Below are positions 53,980 through 63,878 of a stretch of DNA of 64,000 nt, piece after piece; positions within the stretch are counted from its first letter, which is position 1, and every line of letters begins with the position of its first letter. The stretch lies in the NCBI RefSeq assembly GCF_001510645.1, contig NZ_LMVB01000001.1:639854-703853 (forward strand). Reading direction: 5' to 3'. A program made the translations under genes and the position numbers. The stretch is from Paenibacillus sp. FJAT-29882 (GTDB lineage: Bacteria > Bacillota > Bacilli > Bacillales > DSM-1321). The notes beneath the pieces are model-generated. The model saw only the letters and a list, made by a program, of their open reading frames with translations, ran no database searches and was not told where the DNA came from.

Positions 53980-56136
53980 GTGAAAATTCATATAGTCCAA
54001 AAAGGTGATACCCTTTGGAAACTATCAAAGAAATATGGGGTAAGTTTTGAAGAGCTTAAAAAGGTCAATACACAGCTGAGCAATCCGGATATGATGATGC
54101 CTGGTATGAAAATAAAAATCCCCGGAGCAAGTGGGCATGCCGCGAAAGATGGGCACCATCATGCGAAAATCAATTACGGTACAAAGGCCGGGGCTGTGGA
54201 GCAACATCCTATCATGAAAGAACAACATGTTGTGAAGGAATACCCGATCGTGAAAGAGCAACCAATCATGCAACAACCAATTATGAAAGAACAACCAATC
54301 GTGCAACAACCAATCATGAAAGAACAACCGATCATGCAACAACCAATCATGAAAGAACAACCGATCATGCAACAACCAATCATGAAAGAACAACCGATCA
54401 TGCAACAACCAATCGTGAAAGAAAAACCAATTGTAAAAGAAAAGCCAATCGTGAAAGAGAAGCCGATTGTGAAAGAGAAAGTAATCGTGAAGGAAAAACC
54501 GATTGTCAAAGAAGTGCCAATTCCTCAACCGGTTATTCCAGAAATTGATATTAATAACTATTATATGGTGAATATGGCGAATATGAATGTGCAAAAGCCT
54601 GTTGTTCAGCCACAAATGCCGGTAATACCTAAACAGCCAAAACAGGTGCTTCCTAGTTATGAAGTAGAAGAAATTGTTGAATCCATGGAAGTTGAGTGTG
54701 TGCAGGAGGAAATTCCCGAAGAGGAGTGTAAGCCTATTACACCTATAATGCCAGGTACTGGTTTTTGTTATCCACCACCACCTAATCCTTGGGTCTATGC
54801 ACAAATGCCTGGTATGGTAGCAGGCGCGCATAGCATGCCGAGTCCAAACGGGTATGGCTATCCACAGCAGCCGGTTTACGGTATGGGCCATCAAATGCCA
54901 CAGGTTGGATCTCATCATCATCACCATATGGACGAATCATCATCTGATGACGTGTATCATCACCATCATTACTATGGAAACGAGAATATACATGGAGTCA
55001 TGCACCAACAGCCTTATCAGCAAAATCAGGGTGGCTATCAGGTTCCGTATGCAAAACATGATTCCCCTGATGAGTCACATGGTGGAGTGATGGGATCTTC
55101 ATACAATCCATATACACAGTCACAATACGCACCAGCTAGTCAACCGTTAGCAAATAAAGAATCAGATTGTGGGTGTGGTCCGAAGCTTGTGGCGCAACCA
55201 TATAATCCGAATCAGCCGGGCTATGCAATGGACTCTGGGCATCATCAAGCTATGAATCCACAAGTACATCCCAATATGGGAGGCTACGACCATATAGAAT
55301 CGGATGTGGAATCCGATTCTCAAGGTCCCCATATTCCGGTAGCACAACCAGGATACGGTGGTCAAGGGGGACATAGCGGAACACCAGGCTATGCAATGAG
55401 CCCTGGACATCAACAACACGCCACATATCCACAAGTAAACCCTAATATGTCCGGCTACCACCATATAGAATCGGGTGTAGAATCCGATTATCAAGATAGC
55501 CACATTCCGGTAGCACAACCAGGATATGGAGGCCAACCAGTTGGAGGTATGCCAGGGTATGGAGGTCAACCAGTTGGAGGCAATCCAGGATACGGAGGCC
55601 AACCAGTTGGAGGTATGCCAGGATACGGAGGCCAACCAGTTGGAGGCAATCCAGGATACGGAGGCCAACCAGTTGGAGGTATGCCAGGATATGGAGGTCA
55701 ACCAGTTGGAGGCAATCCAGGATACGGAGGCCAACCAGTTGGAGGTATGCCAGGATATGGAGGCCAACCAGTTGGAGGTATGCCAGGGTACGGAGGTCAA
55801 CCAGTTGGCGGCATGCCAGGATATGGAGGTCAACCAGTTGGAGGTATGCCAGGGTACGGAGGCCAACCAGTTGGCGGCATGCCAGGGTACGGAGGTCAAC
55901 CAGTTGGCGGCATGCCAGGATATGGAGGTCAACCAGTTGGAGGTATGCCAGGGTACGGAGGTCAACCAAGTTTCAGTGGCCAACCCGGACCAAGTGGCCA
56001 ACCCGGACCAAGTGGCCAATTAGGATTTGGTGGTTATCCGGGATATGGAGGTCAACCAGATATTATGCCAGGACGTGTAAATGCACCACAAACATTTGGA
56101 CGACCGACATTCGCTGACGAAAGTGATGGATATTAA
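53980..56136 (+). CDS. safA: Spore coat morphogenetic protein SafA, repeat-expanded
   Basis: Inner-coat organiser that localises to the cortex-coat boundary through its LysM domain and binds SpoVID. 718 aa from GTG 53980 (AGGAGGG just upstream); an ATG at 53950 lies before the RBS. The N-terminal LysM (KIHIVQKGDTLWKLSKKYGV ... NPDMMMPGMKIKIP) is clear. After it: five 11-residue units of EQPIMQQPIMK type (about 54255-54420), KEKPIV repeats, a cysteine/glutamate patch (ECVQEEIPEEECKP), His-rich stretches, two copies of a Y.HIES.VESD..xxHIPVAQPG block, thirteen copies of YGGQPVGG(M/N)PG (about 55522-55968) and a Gly/Pro end. B. subtilis SafA is much shorter (387 aa). Confidence 0.9.
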   Translation: MKIHIVQKGDTLWKLSKKYGVSFEELKKVNTQLSNPDMMMPGMKIKIPGASGHAAKDGHHHAKINYGTKAGAVEQHPIMKEQHVVKEYPIVKEQPIMQQPIMKEQPIVQQPIMKEQPIMQQPIMKEQPIMQQPIMKEQPIMQQPIVKEKPIVKEKPIVKEKPIVKEKVIVKEKPIVKEVPIPQPVIPEIDINNYYMVNMANMNVQKPVVQPQMPVIPKQPKQVLPSYEVEEIVESMEVECVQEEIPEEECKPITPIMPGTGFCYPPPPNPWVYAQMPGMVAGAHSMPSPNGYGYPQQPVYGMGHQMPQVGSHHHHHMDESSSDDVYHHHHYYGNENIHGVMHQQPYQQNQGGYQVPYAKHDSPDESHGGVMGSSYNPYTQSQYAPASQPLANKESDCGCGPKLVAQPYNPNQPGYAMDSGHHQAMNPQVHPNMGGYDHIESDVESDSQGPHIPVAQPGYGGQGGHSGTPGYAMSPGHQQHATYPQVNPNMSGYHHIESGVESDYQDSHIPVAQPGYGGQPVGGMPGYGGQPVGGNPGYGGQPVGGMPGYGGQPVGGNPGYGGQPVGGMPGYGGQPVGGNPGYGGQPVGGMPGYGGQPVGGMPGYGGQPVGGMPGYGGQPVGGMPGYGGQPVGGMPGYGGQPVGGMPGYGGQPVGGMPGYGGQPSFSGQPGPSGQPGPSGQLGFGGYPGYGGQPDIMPGRVNAPQTFGRPTFADESDGY
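54255..54510 (+). repeat. Tandem 33-bp repeats in safA (MQQPIMKEQPI), then 18-bp repeats
   Basis: Five 33-bp units encode 11-residue EQPI(M/V)QQPI(M/V)K; they pass into 18-bp KEKPIV units. Near-identical at DNA level (for example ATCATGCAACAACC), so likely to vary in number between strains. Confidence 0.9.
55522..55968 (+). repeat. Thirteen 33-bp repeats in safA (YGGQPVGGMPG)
   Basis: Units of 33 bp differ mainly in the ATG/AAT codon (Met/Asn) and silent GGA/GGC and TAT/TAC changes. M and N versions alternate in units 1-7, then eight M units in a row if unit 7 is included. This shows recent multi-unit duplication. Both antisense and frame-shifted long ORFs here are repeat artefacts. Confidence 0.92.
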
Positions 56137-57088
56137 AGCAAAGGGAGACAGTGTATTTTACACTTGTCTCCTCTCTCATTTGCAGAACCATATGATTCAT
56201 CCATTGAAAATTGAACATTTGCGAAGCTCTGTTTACCTCATTCATTGTAACAACCGATTATTTATCATAAAAGGGTTTGATTCGATTCAAACATTGAACA
56301 ATCAAAAAGAATTGACTCAACAATTAAAAAAGAATGGGTTTATCCATACGTATTCATTTTTGGAAGATCTAGCCGTATTGGAATATGACGGTCAAGTATT
56401 CGGAGCAATCGAGTATATTCAGCCATCATCGGACCGTTTTCATTTTGGTAGTGAAAAAAATCGCCTTGAAGGATTAAGTGTACTTCATACATTTCATACT
56501 AGTACCGGCTCAAACTTAACGAATAAACTCAGTTCTTTTAATCAAATTGCTAAATGGGAAGAACGATTGGGGATATTTTGTAACTATCAGCCGATTATCC
56601 GTGAGTTTGTTGCTGAACCAATATTATCTAGTTGGATAAATTGGGCCAAGTGGGCATTGACAGGCATGAAACAGCATGAAATAGAGCTGATGGCTGAGAA
56701 GGCAGTCATCATTCATGGCGATTGTGCCCATCATAATTTTTTAAGAAAGCAGGACGGAGAACTTGCCCTTCTTGATTTTGACCTAATTGCTTACGCGCCG
56801 CCGTCAATCGATTATTTGCAGTATTGCAGTCGAATCTTACCTTTTTTAGTGGACCCGGCAAAAGAGCTATGGTCCTATCCAGAAATAGAAACATACAAAG
56901 AGAATAAAGCGTTTTTATATGCACTTACGTATCCAACTGATATATTTCGTGAATGGAATCGTCTGTGCAAAAATCATGTTTCCCATCATTCAGCACAGCT
57001 GCATAGAATATGGAAGATGACGATCGAACAATTTGCGAAACGGATGAAATTCAATGAAGAGATTGCCAGTCTAATCGAATCGCTTTGA
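56129..57088 (+). CDS. Kinase-fold protein (APH/CotS-like) next to safA
   Basis: About 319 aa with an aminoglycoside-phosphotransferase-like fold: N-lobe VYLIHCNNRLFIIKGFDS, C-lobe catalytic-loop-like AVIIHGDCAHHNFLRK and LALLDFDLIAYAPP, i.e. HGD....N and DFD, so the catalytic residues look preserved, unlike YsxE. The start is uncertain: ATG 56129 overlaps the safA stop, but a GGAGACAgTGT / ACActTGTCTCC hairpin (56144-56172) lies just inside, and ATG 56192 is an alternative without an RBS. The context suggests a coat-associated protein like YsxE or CotS. Not present at this place in B. subtilis. Confidence 0.72.
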   Translation, partial: DIKAKGDSVFYTCLLSHLQNHMIHPLKIEHLRSSVYLIHCNNRLFIIKGFDSIQTLNNQKELTQQLKKNGFIHTYSFLEDLAVLEYDGQVFGAIEYIQPSSDRFHFGSEKNRLEGLSVLHTFHTSTGSNLTNKLSSFNQIAKWEERLGIFCNYQPIIREFVAEPILSSWINWAKWALTGMKQHEIELMAEKAVIIHGDCAHHNFLRKQDGELALLDFDLIAYAPPSIDYLQYCSRILPFLVDPAKELWSYPEIETYKENKAFLYALTYPTDIFREWNRLCKNHVSHHSAQLHRIWKMTIEQFAKRMKFNEEIASLIESL

Positions 57089-57182
57089 CAAGTTTCCTCT
57101 CGTCTGGGCGCAACTGACAGTGTAAAAACCTCAACTGAAATGGAAACTAATGTAGAGCATACGCTCATTCCATTTTAGAGGA

Positions 57183-57327
57183 TGTTCAAAAAGTCCGGTA
57201 AAAATAGCTGTCGAATTTCTTTGTCGCTCTGTCTCTCCGGTCCTCACGTATTACTGTATACGTGCAGGTCAAGAGACAATCGCTCCTCGAACTTCTCGGC
57301 TCTTTTTATCCTCCCTTTTTGAACACG
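57183..57327. repeat. Interspersed repeat with short terminal inverted repeats (copy C1)
   Basis: Begins TGTTCAAAAAGTCCGGTAAA and ends CTCCCTTTTTGAACA, giving inverted TGTTCAAAAAG termini. The interior CTGTCTCTCCG and CTTCTCGGCTCTTTTTAT also occur in the copy at 63762-63878. About 145 bp, no ORF. Confidence 0.75.
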
Positions 57328-57348
57328 CATTATTAGGAGGTTAACAAG

Positions 57349-58059
57349 TTGGTGCAGAAAAAAATACTCGTTCTCCCATGTGTCGTTTTGCTTGCCGGAC
57401 TCATTGGTTGCACGGCTAATAATCAGGCTGGGGATCAGAATCAAGAGGATGTTCTAAATACGGGCGGCTATGATTCGAATGAAAAGGATAATTTAGTCCG
57501 GCAAATCACGTATCAAGCACCAATTGGACAGGTGGTACACGATTATAACGAAGCCAATCAAATTCAAGAAAACCTAACGAGAAATGGCGAAAATCCCACC
57601 ATACCGAGATCGGATTATGGCAATGGGCTCTTATTTCAAGAGCGCAATTTCAGCCAGAAAGATCGTAATTACCACGGTCACATCACCCCACTAAGGACGA
57701 AATCGTCGTATTACAATGCGTATGAAGGAAGGCTTGTCGACGCCATCATGAAAAAAGCAAACAAAGTCGATCATGTGAAAGAATCATGCGCGATTGTCAG
57801 AGATCAAGAGCTTATTGTTACATTATTGCTTGACGATTATTCGAGGGATGCGGCAATTGCTGCTAAAGAAGAAGTAGAAAGTAGGGTCCAACCGATGGCT
57901 GGCAATCGTACCTTGTACGTCCTAACTGATCAAGGAGTTTATTATCGCACAACAGTGCTTGATAATAAACTTCGTGGTGGTGGACCAAAAGAACAGGTCA
58001 TCTTGAATGTGGAAAATATGATGGAAACTTTAGGGGTACATGAGAACCATTTGAAATAA
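57349..58059 (+). CDS. coxA: Sporulation lipoprotein of the YhcN/YlaJ family (CoxA-like)
   Basis: 236 aa with a lipoprotein signal (VLLAGLIGC, lipobox Cys21), then a YhcN/YlaJ-type domain (RLVDAIMKKANKVDHVKESC, ELIVTLLLDDYSRDAAIAAK, EEVESRV). This family includes spore-membrane and cortex proteins. In B. subtilis coxA follows safA, which supports the name. Start TTG 57349 lies 8 bp after AGGAGG; GTG 57352 is also possible. Preceded by repeat C1 and followed by REP copy A4. Confidence 0.8.
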   Translation: MVQKKILVLPCVVLLAGLIGCTANNQAGDQNQEDVLNTGGYDSNEKDNLVRQITYQAPIGQVVHDYNEANQIQENLTRNGENPTIPRSDYGNGLLFQERNFSQKDRNYHGHITPLRTKSSYYNAYEGRLVDAIMKKANKVDHVKESCAIVRDQELIVTLLLDDYSRDAAIAAKEEVESRVQPMAGNRTLYVLTDQGVYYRTTVLDNKLRGGGPKEQVILNVENMMETLGVHENHLK

Positions 58060-58064
58060 TTTCA

Positions 58065-58158
58065 GAAGGGTCTGATCTCACACTCTATATACCGTTTATT
58101 ATGTCTTATACACGTCATATAAACGATATATAGTAGCTGTGGGGCCTAACCTTTTTTT
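58065..58158. repeat. REP-like hairpin, GGGTCTGACC family (copy A4)
   Basis: GAAGGGTCTGATCTCACACT ... AGCTGTGGGGCCTAACC plus seven T. The interior CACACTCTA ... TACACGTCATATAAACGATA matches copy A1, so these two derive from a recent common copy. Confidence 0.75.
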
Positions 58159-58176
58159 ATGGAACCGTTTTTTTTA

Positions 58177-58230
58177 TGAGTAAAATCCCTTTTACTGGCC
58201 AAACTATGGACTAAAAGATTCCATAGTTTG
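58177..58230 (+). promoter_or_regulatory. Sigma-G-like promoter overlapping a perfect palindrome before bofC
   Basis: TGAGTA (58177-58182), 17-bp spacer, CAAACTA (58200-58206), one mismatch each from the forespore pattern TGAATA / CATACTA. GCCAAACTATGGA and TCCATAGTTTGGC (58198-58231) form a perfect 13-bp inverted repeat with a 9-nt loop, covering the -10 and start point. bofC is sigma-G dependent in B. subtilis. Confidence 0.5.
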
Positions 58231-58249
58231 GCTAAAAGAGGTGATAGTA

Positions 58250-58756
58250 GTGAAATTGAAATTTGTCTTTCTTTCTATTCTTTTAACAGGAATCGCTTGG
58301 ATCGGATCTGTTTCATCGGCAACTGAGCAAACATCCGTGATTACGCAAGCCTTGGAAAGAAAGGTCGTATTGCAGCGGGTGTATTTGGACGGTGAGATGA
58401 GTGAAGAGACGCGTACAGAGTCTATTTTAGCAATGGAGGATTTCTGGGCGGAATATGCAGGCTGGCAGCTCGTTGACCAAAATAATGAAGAAATCATCTT
58501 GAAGAAAAACGAGTCTGATATATCGCCGTTACTAAAGTCAAATGGTTTTTTTGGAATAAGTGAAGATGGAACATTTTCTATTTTCAACGGCAAGCCTGAG
58601 GAACAAAAAATCATTCAATCCTTTTTTCATATTGATATAGAGCGGTTAGAAGTGAAAATACAAGAAGAGCTCGTCCAAGGCATTCCCATTTTGAATAAGA
58701 ATCAGTACGAAAAGGTGCTTGAAGTGTACAAGTCATATTCTCTTCCAAGTGAGTGA
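58250..58756 (+). CDS. bofC: BofC, inhibitor of SpoIVB signalling
   Basis: Forespore-secreted protein that restrains SpoIVB and so delays pro-sigma-K activation through SpoIVFA/FB, encoded at 39762-41391. 168 aa with a signal peptide (FVFLSILLTGIAWIGSVSSA), then KVVLQRVYLDGEMSEE, AMEDFWAEYAGWQLV and IQSFFHIDIERLE, matching the B. subtilis BofC pattern. GTG 58250 follows AGAGGTGA; a GTG at 58241 sits in the RBS. Confidence 0.92.
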   Translation: MKLKFVFLSILLTGIAWIGSVSSATEQTSVITQALERKVVLQRVYLDGEMSEETRTESILAMEDFWAEYAGWQLVDQNNEEIILKKNESDISPLLKSNGFFGISEDGTFSIFNGKPEEQKIIQSFFHIDIERLEVKIQEELVQGIPILNKNQYEKVLEVYKSYSLPSE

Positions 58757-58783
58757 AAGTTTCTATTTATTCAATAAAGTAGG

Positions 58784-58835
58784 CATGTTTCGTTTAAGGA
58801 AAGGGAACAAACATGTCTGTTTGTGTTGTTTTTTT
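58784..58835 (+). terminator. Terminator after bofC
   Basis: ACAAACA-TGTC-TGTTTGT followed by GTTGTTTTTTT. CATGTTT at 58784 can pair instead with AAACATG at 58809, so two exclusive hairpins are possible. Confidence 0.7.
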
Positions 58836-58893
58836 AAAAAATACATATTGCGATCTTGATAGCGATCATTTCTCTGTCTTGTCCGTGTTTTTA

Positions 58894-58902
58894 TGGTAAA
58901 AT
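58894..58902 (+). promoter_or_regulatory. Extended -10 promoter of ruvAB
   Basis: TGGTAAAAT, an extended -10 (TGn-TAAAAT), 34 bp before the ruvA start; TTGTCC upstream is too close to act as -35. Confidence 0.5.
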
Positions 58903-58935
58903 AGGAGATAAAGCAAATTCAGGGAGCGAAGAGAT

Positions 58936-59550
58936 TTGTATGATTATATAAAAGGTACGATTGATTATATTGGACCGGAATACATAGTAGTGGAAAATGG
59001 AGAGATTGGCTATCAAATTATGACGCCCAATCCTTTTGTCTTTTCATCAAGGGAAAAAGAAAAGGTGCAGATTTTCCTCTACCACCACGTCCGTGAAGAT
59101 ATCGCCGCGTTTTACGGTTTTGAAACGCGTGAGCAAAAAGCATTGTTCACAAAATTGTTGAATGTAACGGGAATTGGACCAAAGGGGGCGCTTGCGATTT
59201 TGGCTTCTGGCCAAGTCGAACAAGTGGTACAGGCAATCGAGAATGAAGATGAAGCCTTCCTTGTGAAATTTCCGGGTGTCGGCAAGAAAACAGCACGCCA
59301 GATCGTTCTTGATTTGAAAGGGAAGCTTGAAAACATTATTCCTGATGCTTTTCCGAATCTTTTCAATGATGGCCATGCTAAAGCTGTAAGAGCAGCTGGT
59401 TTCAGTGAAGCGTTAGAAGAGGCGACACTTGCATTGAAAGCACTCGGGTATTCCGAGAAAGAAGTGCAGCGGGTAGCGAAGAAGCTTCTGGATGAGGAAA
59501 TGACGACAGAACAATATATTAAAAAAGCATTGCAAATGATGTTAAGATAA
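58936..59550 (+). CDS. ruvA: Holliday junction DNA helicase subunit RuvA
   Basis: Tetramer that binds Holliday junctions and loads RuvB. 204 aa: OB domain ([20 protein letters not shown]), HhH motifs ([33 protein letters not shown]) and C-terminal RuvB-binding domain ([20 protein letters not shown]). TTG start 9 bp after AGGGAG, matching the family N-terminus. ruvB follows 12 bp later. Confidence 0.96.
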   Translation: MYDYIKGTIDYIGPEYIVVENGEIGYQIMTPNPFVFSSREKEKVQIFLYHHVREDIAAFYGFETREQKALFTKLLNVTGIGPKGALAILASGQVEQVVQAIENEDEAFLVKFPGVGKKTARQIVLDLKGKLENIIPDAFPNLFNDGHAKAVRAAGFSEALEEATLALKALGYSEKEVQRVAKKLLDEEMTTEQYIKKALQMMLR

Positions 59551-59562
59551 GGGGGGGCGAAC

Positions 59563-60564
59563 ATGGAGGAGAGACTGCTCAACCAGGAAGCTGAATTGAA
59601 CGAACAATCCTTTGAACAAAGCCTCAGACCTCAATATTTAAAACAATATATTGGCCAAGAAAAAGTAAAGGCGAATTTAAGTGTTTATATAGAAGCGGCG
59701 AAAATGCGTGAAGAAACTTTGGATCATGTTCTTTTATATGGACCACCTGGACTTGGGAAAACAACCCTTGCTGTGATCATTGCCAATGAAATGGGTGTGA
59801 ATGTCCGGACAACATCAGGTCCGGCGATTGAAAGGCCTGGTGATTTGGCGGCGATTCTGAGTGCGCTTGAGCCAGGTGATGTCTTGTTTATCGATGAAAT
59901 CCACCGTTTGCCTCGTACTGTTGAAGAAGTGTTGTATCCAGCAATGGAAGATTTCTGTTTAGATATCGTCATTGGAAAAGGGCCGACTGCTCGTTCTGTA
60001 AGAATTGACTTGCCGCCCTTTACGCTTGTCGGAGCAACGACTCGGGCAGGCTCCTTGTCTGCACCATTGCGAGATCGTTTTGGTGTATTAAGTAGGCTTG
60101 AATATTACACGGAACCACAGCTTGCGGATATTATCGTGCGGACTGCTGTGATTATGGAAACAGAAATGGATCAACAAGCGGCAGGGGAGTTAGCACGACG
60201 CTCTCGTGGTACACCGCGGATTGCCAACCGATTGCTTAGACGAGTCCGGGATTTTGCCCAGGTTCGTGGAGATGGTACAATTACACGTGAAATGGCCGAT
60301 TATGCACTTGAATTAATGCAAGTTGACCGTTTAGGCTTGGATCATATTGACCATAAATTACTTAAAGCCATTATTGAAAAATTTCGCGGTGGCCCCGTTG
60401 GTTTAGAAACGATTGCAGCGACAATCGGCGAAGAATCCCATACGATTGAGGATGTTTACGAGCCGTATCTCCTGCAAATCGGGTTTATCCAACGAACGCC
60501 AAGAGGTCGGATTGTGACAGAGCTTGTCTACAGGCATTTTCAGATTGAGCCATTAGTTGAGTAG
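59563..60564 (+). CDS. ruvB: Holliday junction branch-migration ATPase RuvB
   Basis: Hexameric AAA+ motor that drives branch migration with RuvA. 333 aa: [16 protein letters not shown], Walker [15 protein letters not shown] near residue 55-68, Walker [11 protein letters not shown], sensor [17 protein letters not shown], and the winged-helix C-terminus ([15 protein letters not shown]). ATG after GGGGGG. Confidence 0.98.
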   Translation: MEERLLNQEAELNEQSFEQSLRPQYLKQYIGQEKVKANLSVYIEAAKMREETLDHVLLYGPPGLGKTTLAVIIANEMGVNVRTTSGPAIERPGDLAAILSALEPGDVLFIDEIHRLPRTVEEVLYPAMEDFCLDIVIGKGPTARSVRIDLPPFTLVGATTRAGSLSAPLRDRFGVLSRLEYYTEPQLADIIVRTAVIMETEMDQQAAGELARRSRGTPRIANRLLRRVRDFAQVRGDGTITREMADYALELMQVDRLGLDHIDHKLLKAIIEKFRGGPVGLETIAATIGEESHTIEDVYEPYLLQIGFIQRTPRGRIVTELVYRHFQIEPLVE

Positions 60565-60625
60565 ATCCAGCCGATTTATATTTAGGCATCTAGAGAATGA
60601 TTTAATGATTTAGGAAGTGAAAAAG

Positions 60626-61654
60626 TTGAAAGTAGATTTATTTGATTTTCATTTACCAGAAGAATTGATTGCACAAGTTCCGCTTTTAGACCGTGAATCA
60701 AGCCGATTAATGGTGCTGAATAAAGAGACTGGTGAGATCGAGCATGAAACATTTAAGCAAATCACGAACTATCTGAACCCAGGAGACTGCCTCGTATTGA
60801 ACGATACGAAAGTTCTTCCAGCAAGATTATTTGGTAGTAAAGATGGTACAGGTGCGAAGATAGAAGTACTTCTGTTAAAACAGCAAGATAATGATTCATG
60901 GGAAACGCTTGTTAAGCCAGCAAAACGGATTAAAGAAGGGTCTGTCATTGTATTCGGAGATGGCAAGCTTAAAGCCGTTTGCACAGGTGTGCTTGAGCAT
61001 GGCGGAAGAATCCTTGATTTTAGCTATGAAGGGATTTTTTACGAAGTGTTGGATGAGCTTGGTACGATGCCATTGCCGCCTTATATTAAAGAACAACTGG
61101 ATGATCAGGACCGCTATCAAACCGTCTTTGCCAGGGAGCGGGGATCAGCAGCAGCTCCTACAGCTGGCCTGCATTTTACCGAGCAGCTTTTGGAAAAAAT
61201 CAAAGAGATGGGCGTTCATGTTGCGTTTATCACATTGCATGTCGGGTTAGGTACATTCCGTCCGGTGAGTGTCGACGATATCGACAACCATGATATGCAT
61301 TCGGAATTTTATCAAATGACGGCTGATACAGCACAGATTTTGAATCAAGTTCGTTCAGATGGTGGAAGGATTATTACAGTCGGCACTACGTCAACCAGAA
61401 CACTGGAAACGATCGCATCGCGTCATGATGGTGTTTTTCAAGAAGAAAGTGGTTGGACGAGTATCTTCATTCACCCGGGTTATGAGTTTAAGGGGATTGA
61501 TGGCATGATTACCAATTTCCATTTGCCAAAATCAACACTGATCATGTTAGTCAGTGCGCTGTCTAGTAGAGAACATGTGTTACACGCCTACGAAACAGCC
61601 GTTTTAGAAAAATACCGTTTTTTCAGTTTCGGCGATGCGATGTTGATTATCTAA
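60626..61654 (+). CDS. queA: S-adenosylmethionine:tRNA ribosyltransferase-isomerase QueA
   Basis: Transfers and isomerises the ribosyl group of SAM to make epoxyqueuosine in tRNA wobble position 34. 342 aa: [56 protein letters not shown] and a C-terminal [15 protein letters not shown]. The frame opens at GTG 60617, but TTG 60626 follows GGAAGTG and gives the family start. It directly precedes tgt, the other queuosine gene. Confidence 0.96.
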   Translation: MKVDLFDFHLPEELIAQVPLLDRESSRLMVLNKETGEIEHETFKQITNYLNPGDCLVLNDTKVLPARLFGSKDGTGAKIEVLLLKQQDNDSWETLVKPAKRIKEGSVIVFGDGKLKAVCTGVLEHGGRILDFSYEGIFYEVLDELGTMPLPPYIKEQLDDQDRYQTVFARERGSAAAPTAGLHFTEQLLEKIKEMGVHVAFITLHVGLGTFRPVSVDDIDNHDMHSEFYQMTADTAQILNQVRSDGGRIITVGTTSTRTLETIASRHDGVFQEESGWTSIFIHPGYEFKGIDGMITNFHLPKSTLIMLVSALSSREHVLHAYETAVLEKYRFFSFGDAMLII

Positions 61655-61701
61655 AGTGAAACGACCATCAGTCGAGGGATTACAGACTGTTAAACCGGGA
61701 T
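61653..61701 (+). repeat. GTGAAAC-type repeat (copy D3) between queA and tgt
   Basis: AAAGTGAAACGACCATCAGT and TTAAACCGG, as in 13540-13597, but with a weaker stem. Overlaps the queA stop. Confidence 0.55.
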
Positions 61702-61703
61702 AA

Positions 61704-62873
<1,170 letters not shown>

Positions 62874-62911
62874 CTCAACAAAATAGATATTATTCAGAAA
62901 GGAGAGATAGT

Positions 62912-63193
62912 ATGCAAGGTCTAGGTGGAATATTACCATTAGTATTAATGTTTGTTCTGTTTTACTTCTTATTGATTCGTCCAAACCAAAAGCGACAAAA
63001 AGCGGTTAATGTGATGCAATCAAGCTTAAAAAGAGGGGACAAAGTCGTAACAATCGGCGGCCTCCACGGGACAATTGATAGTATTGAAGATGCAACAGCT
63101 GTCATTAAAGCGACAGATGGAAGTAAACTGAAATTCGAACGTTCTGCAATCCGTGAAGTAAAGGAAAGCGCTCCGGAAAAAGAACTCGTATAA
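62912..63193 (+). CDS. yajC: Preprotein translocase accessory subunit YajC
   Basis: Small membrane protein associated with SecDF. 93 aa: one N-terminal TM helix (LPLVLMFVLFYFLLIRPNQK) with the YajC signature RPNQKRQKAV, then GDKVVTIGGLHGTID. ATG after AAAGGAGAG. Followed by a strong terminator. Confidence 0.95.
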   Translation: MQGLGGILPLVLMFVLFYFLLIRPNQKRQKAVNVMQSSLKRGDKVVTIGGLHGTIDSIEDATAVIKATDGSKLKFERSAIREVKESAPEKELV

Positions 63194-63201
63194 TCAGAAT
63201 G

Positions 63202-63233
63202 AAAAAACGGTTTCCAATGTGGAACCGTTTTTC
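63202..63233. terminator. Bidirectional terminator between yajC and yrzE
   Basis: AAAAACGGTTTCCA / TGGAACCGTTTTT (one bulge), A run before and T run after, serving both convergent genes. Confidence 0.9.
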
Positions 63234-63249
63234 TTTTGGTTATTATGTT

Positions 63250-63615
63250 TTACGTTTGTGATGAGCTCATGTTCACCCCAAGAACGCCGCCCATCATCGC
63301 GGTCACAACGAAGCAGCCTTGATGAATCCATTGCTTCAGGGAGAATAGTGAGTCATGACCAAGATATTGGAACATTAGAATAATCAATACATAAAGCATC
63401 CCTGTTCCACTACCTAACAGCAACCCTTGTTTTTTCCCTTTGCCACCTGAAACAAAGCCACCAATAAACAATGTGATAAAAGAAAGTGCCATAATAATAT
63501 AAGTGAGTGAACTTTCCGTAACACTCGTAAACCGCAGAATCATTGCAAAAATGAAGCTGAAAAGAATGACTAATATAAAAATGACGCCCACTCCATGCAA
63601 AATTGCAGTCCCCAT
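63250..63615 (-). CDS. yrzE: TIGR04086-type four-TM membrane protein YrzE
   Basis: 121 aa with four TM helices (GVIFILVILFSFIFAMIL, YIIMALSFITLFIGGFVSGG, LGSGTGMLYVLIILMFQYL, GCFVVTAMMGGVLGVNM) and a GGKGKKQ loop. The fold and place after yajC fit YrzE. Function unknown. The first ATG (63615) lies 19 bases from the only good ribosome site, GGGGGAGGAG. An in-frame ATC has normal spacing to it, so the true start may be non-standard and add six residues (IETRK before M). Confidence 0.8.
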   Translation of the reverse strand: MGTAILHGVGVIFILVILFSFIFAMILRFTSVTESSLTYIIMALSFITLFIGGFVSGGKGKKQGLLLGSGTGMLYVLIILMFQYLGHDSLFSLKQWIHQGCFVVTAMMGGVLGVNMSSSQT

Positions 63616-63761
63616 TTTTCTTGTTTCGATTGTACTCCTCCCCCTTCAAAATGACTCAAGTCTTAAATAGGCCTGGATGTCTTTGTACAAGCATATTCGA
63701 TAGACCTTAGTTTTAGACCAGAAGAAGGAAATGAAAATTGTAACAACCATTAGAGAGAGGC

Positions 63762-63878
63762 TGTTCAAAAAGTCCGGTAAAAATAGCTATCGAATTTCTT
63801 CGTCGGTCTGTCTCTCCGATCCTTAAGACGATCGCTCGCAGAACTGCTCGGCTCTTTTTATTCATCTTTTTAAACACG
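63762..63878. repeat. Interspersed repeat (copy C2)
   Basis: TGTTCAAAAAGTCCGGTAAA, AATAGCTATCGAATTTCTTC, CTGTCTCTCCGATCC, GAACTGCTCGGCTCTTTTTA, ending TTTTTAAACACG. Shares order and most of its sequence with 57183-57327, but lacks the central ACGTATTACTGTATACGT stem. Confidence 0.75.

Noticed and set aside
54025-54927. Long minus-strand ORFs opposite safA (also 54174-54509, 55162-56019, 55442-55969)
   Set aside because: They are mirror readings of the tandem repeats, with monotonous Trp/Leu/His composition and no ribosome sites.
55526-56023. Plus-strand 165-aa ORF in another frame of safA
   Set aside because: Frame-shifted reading of the 33-bp repeats; a 33-bp unit keeps every frame open.
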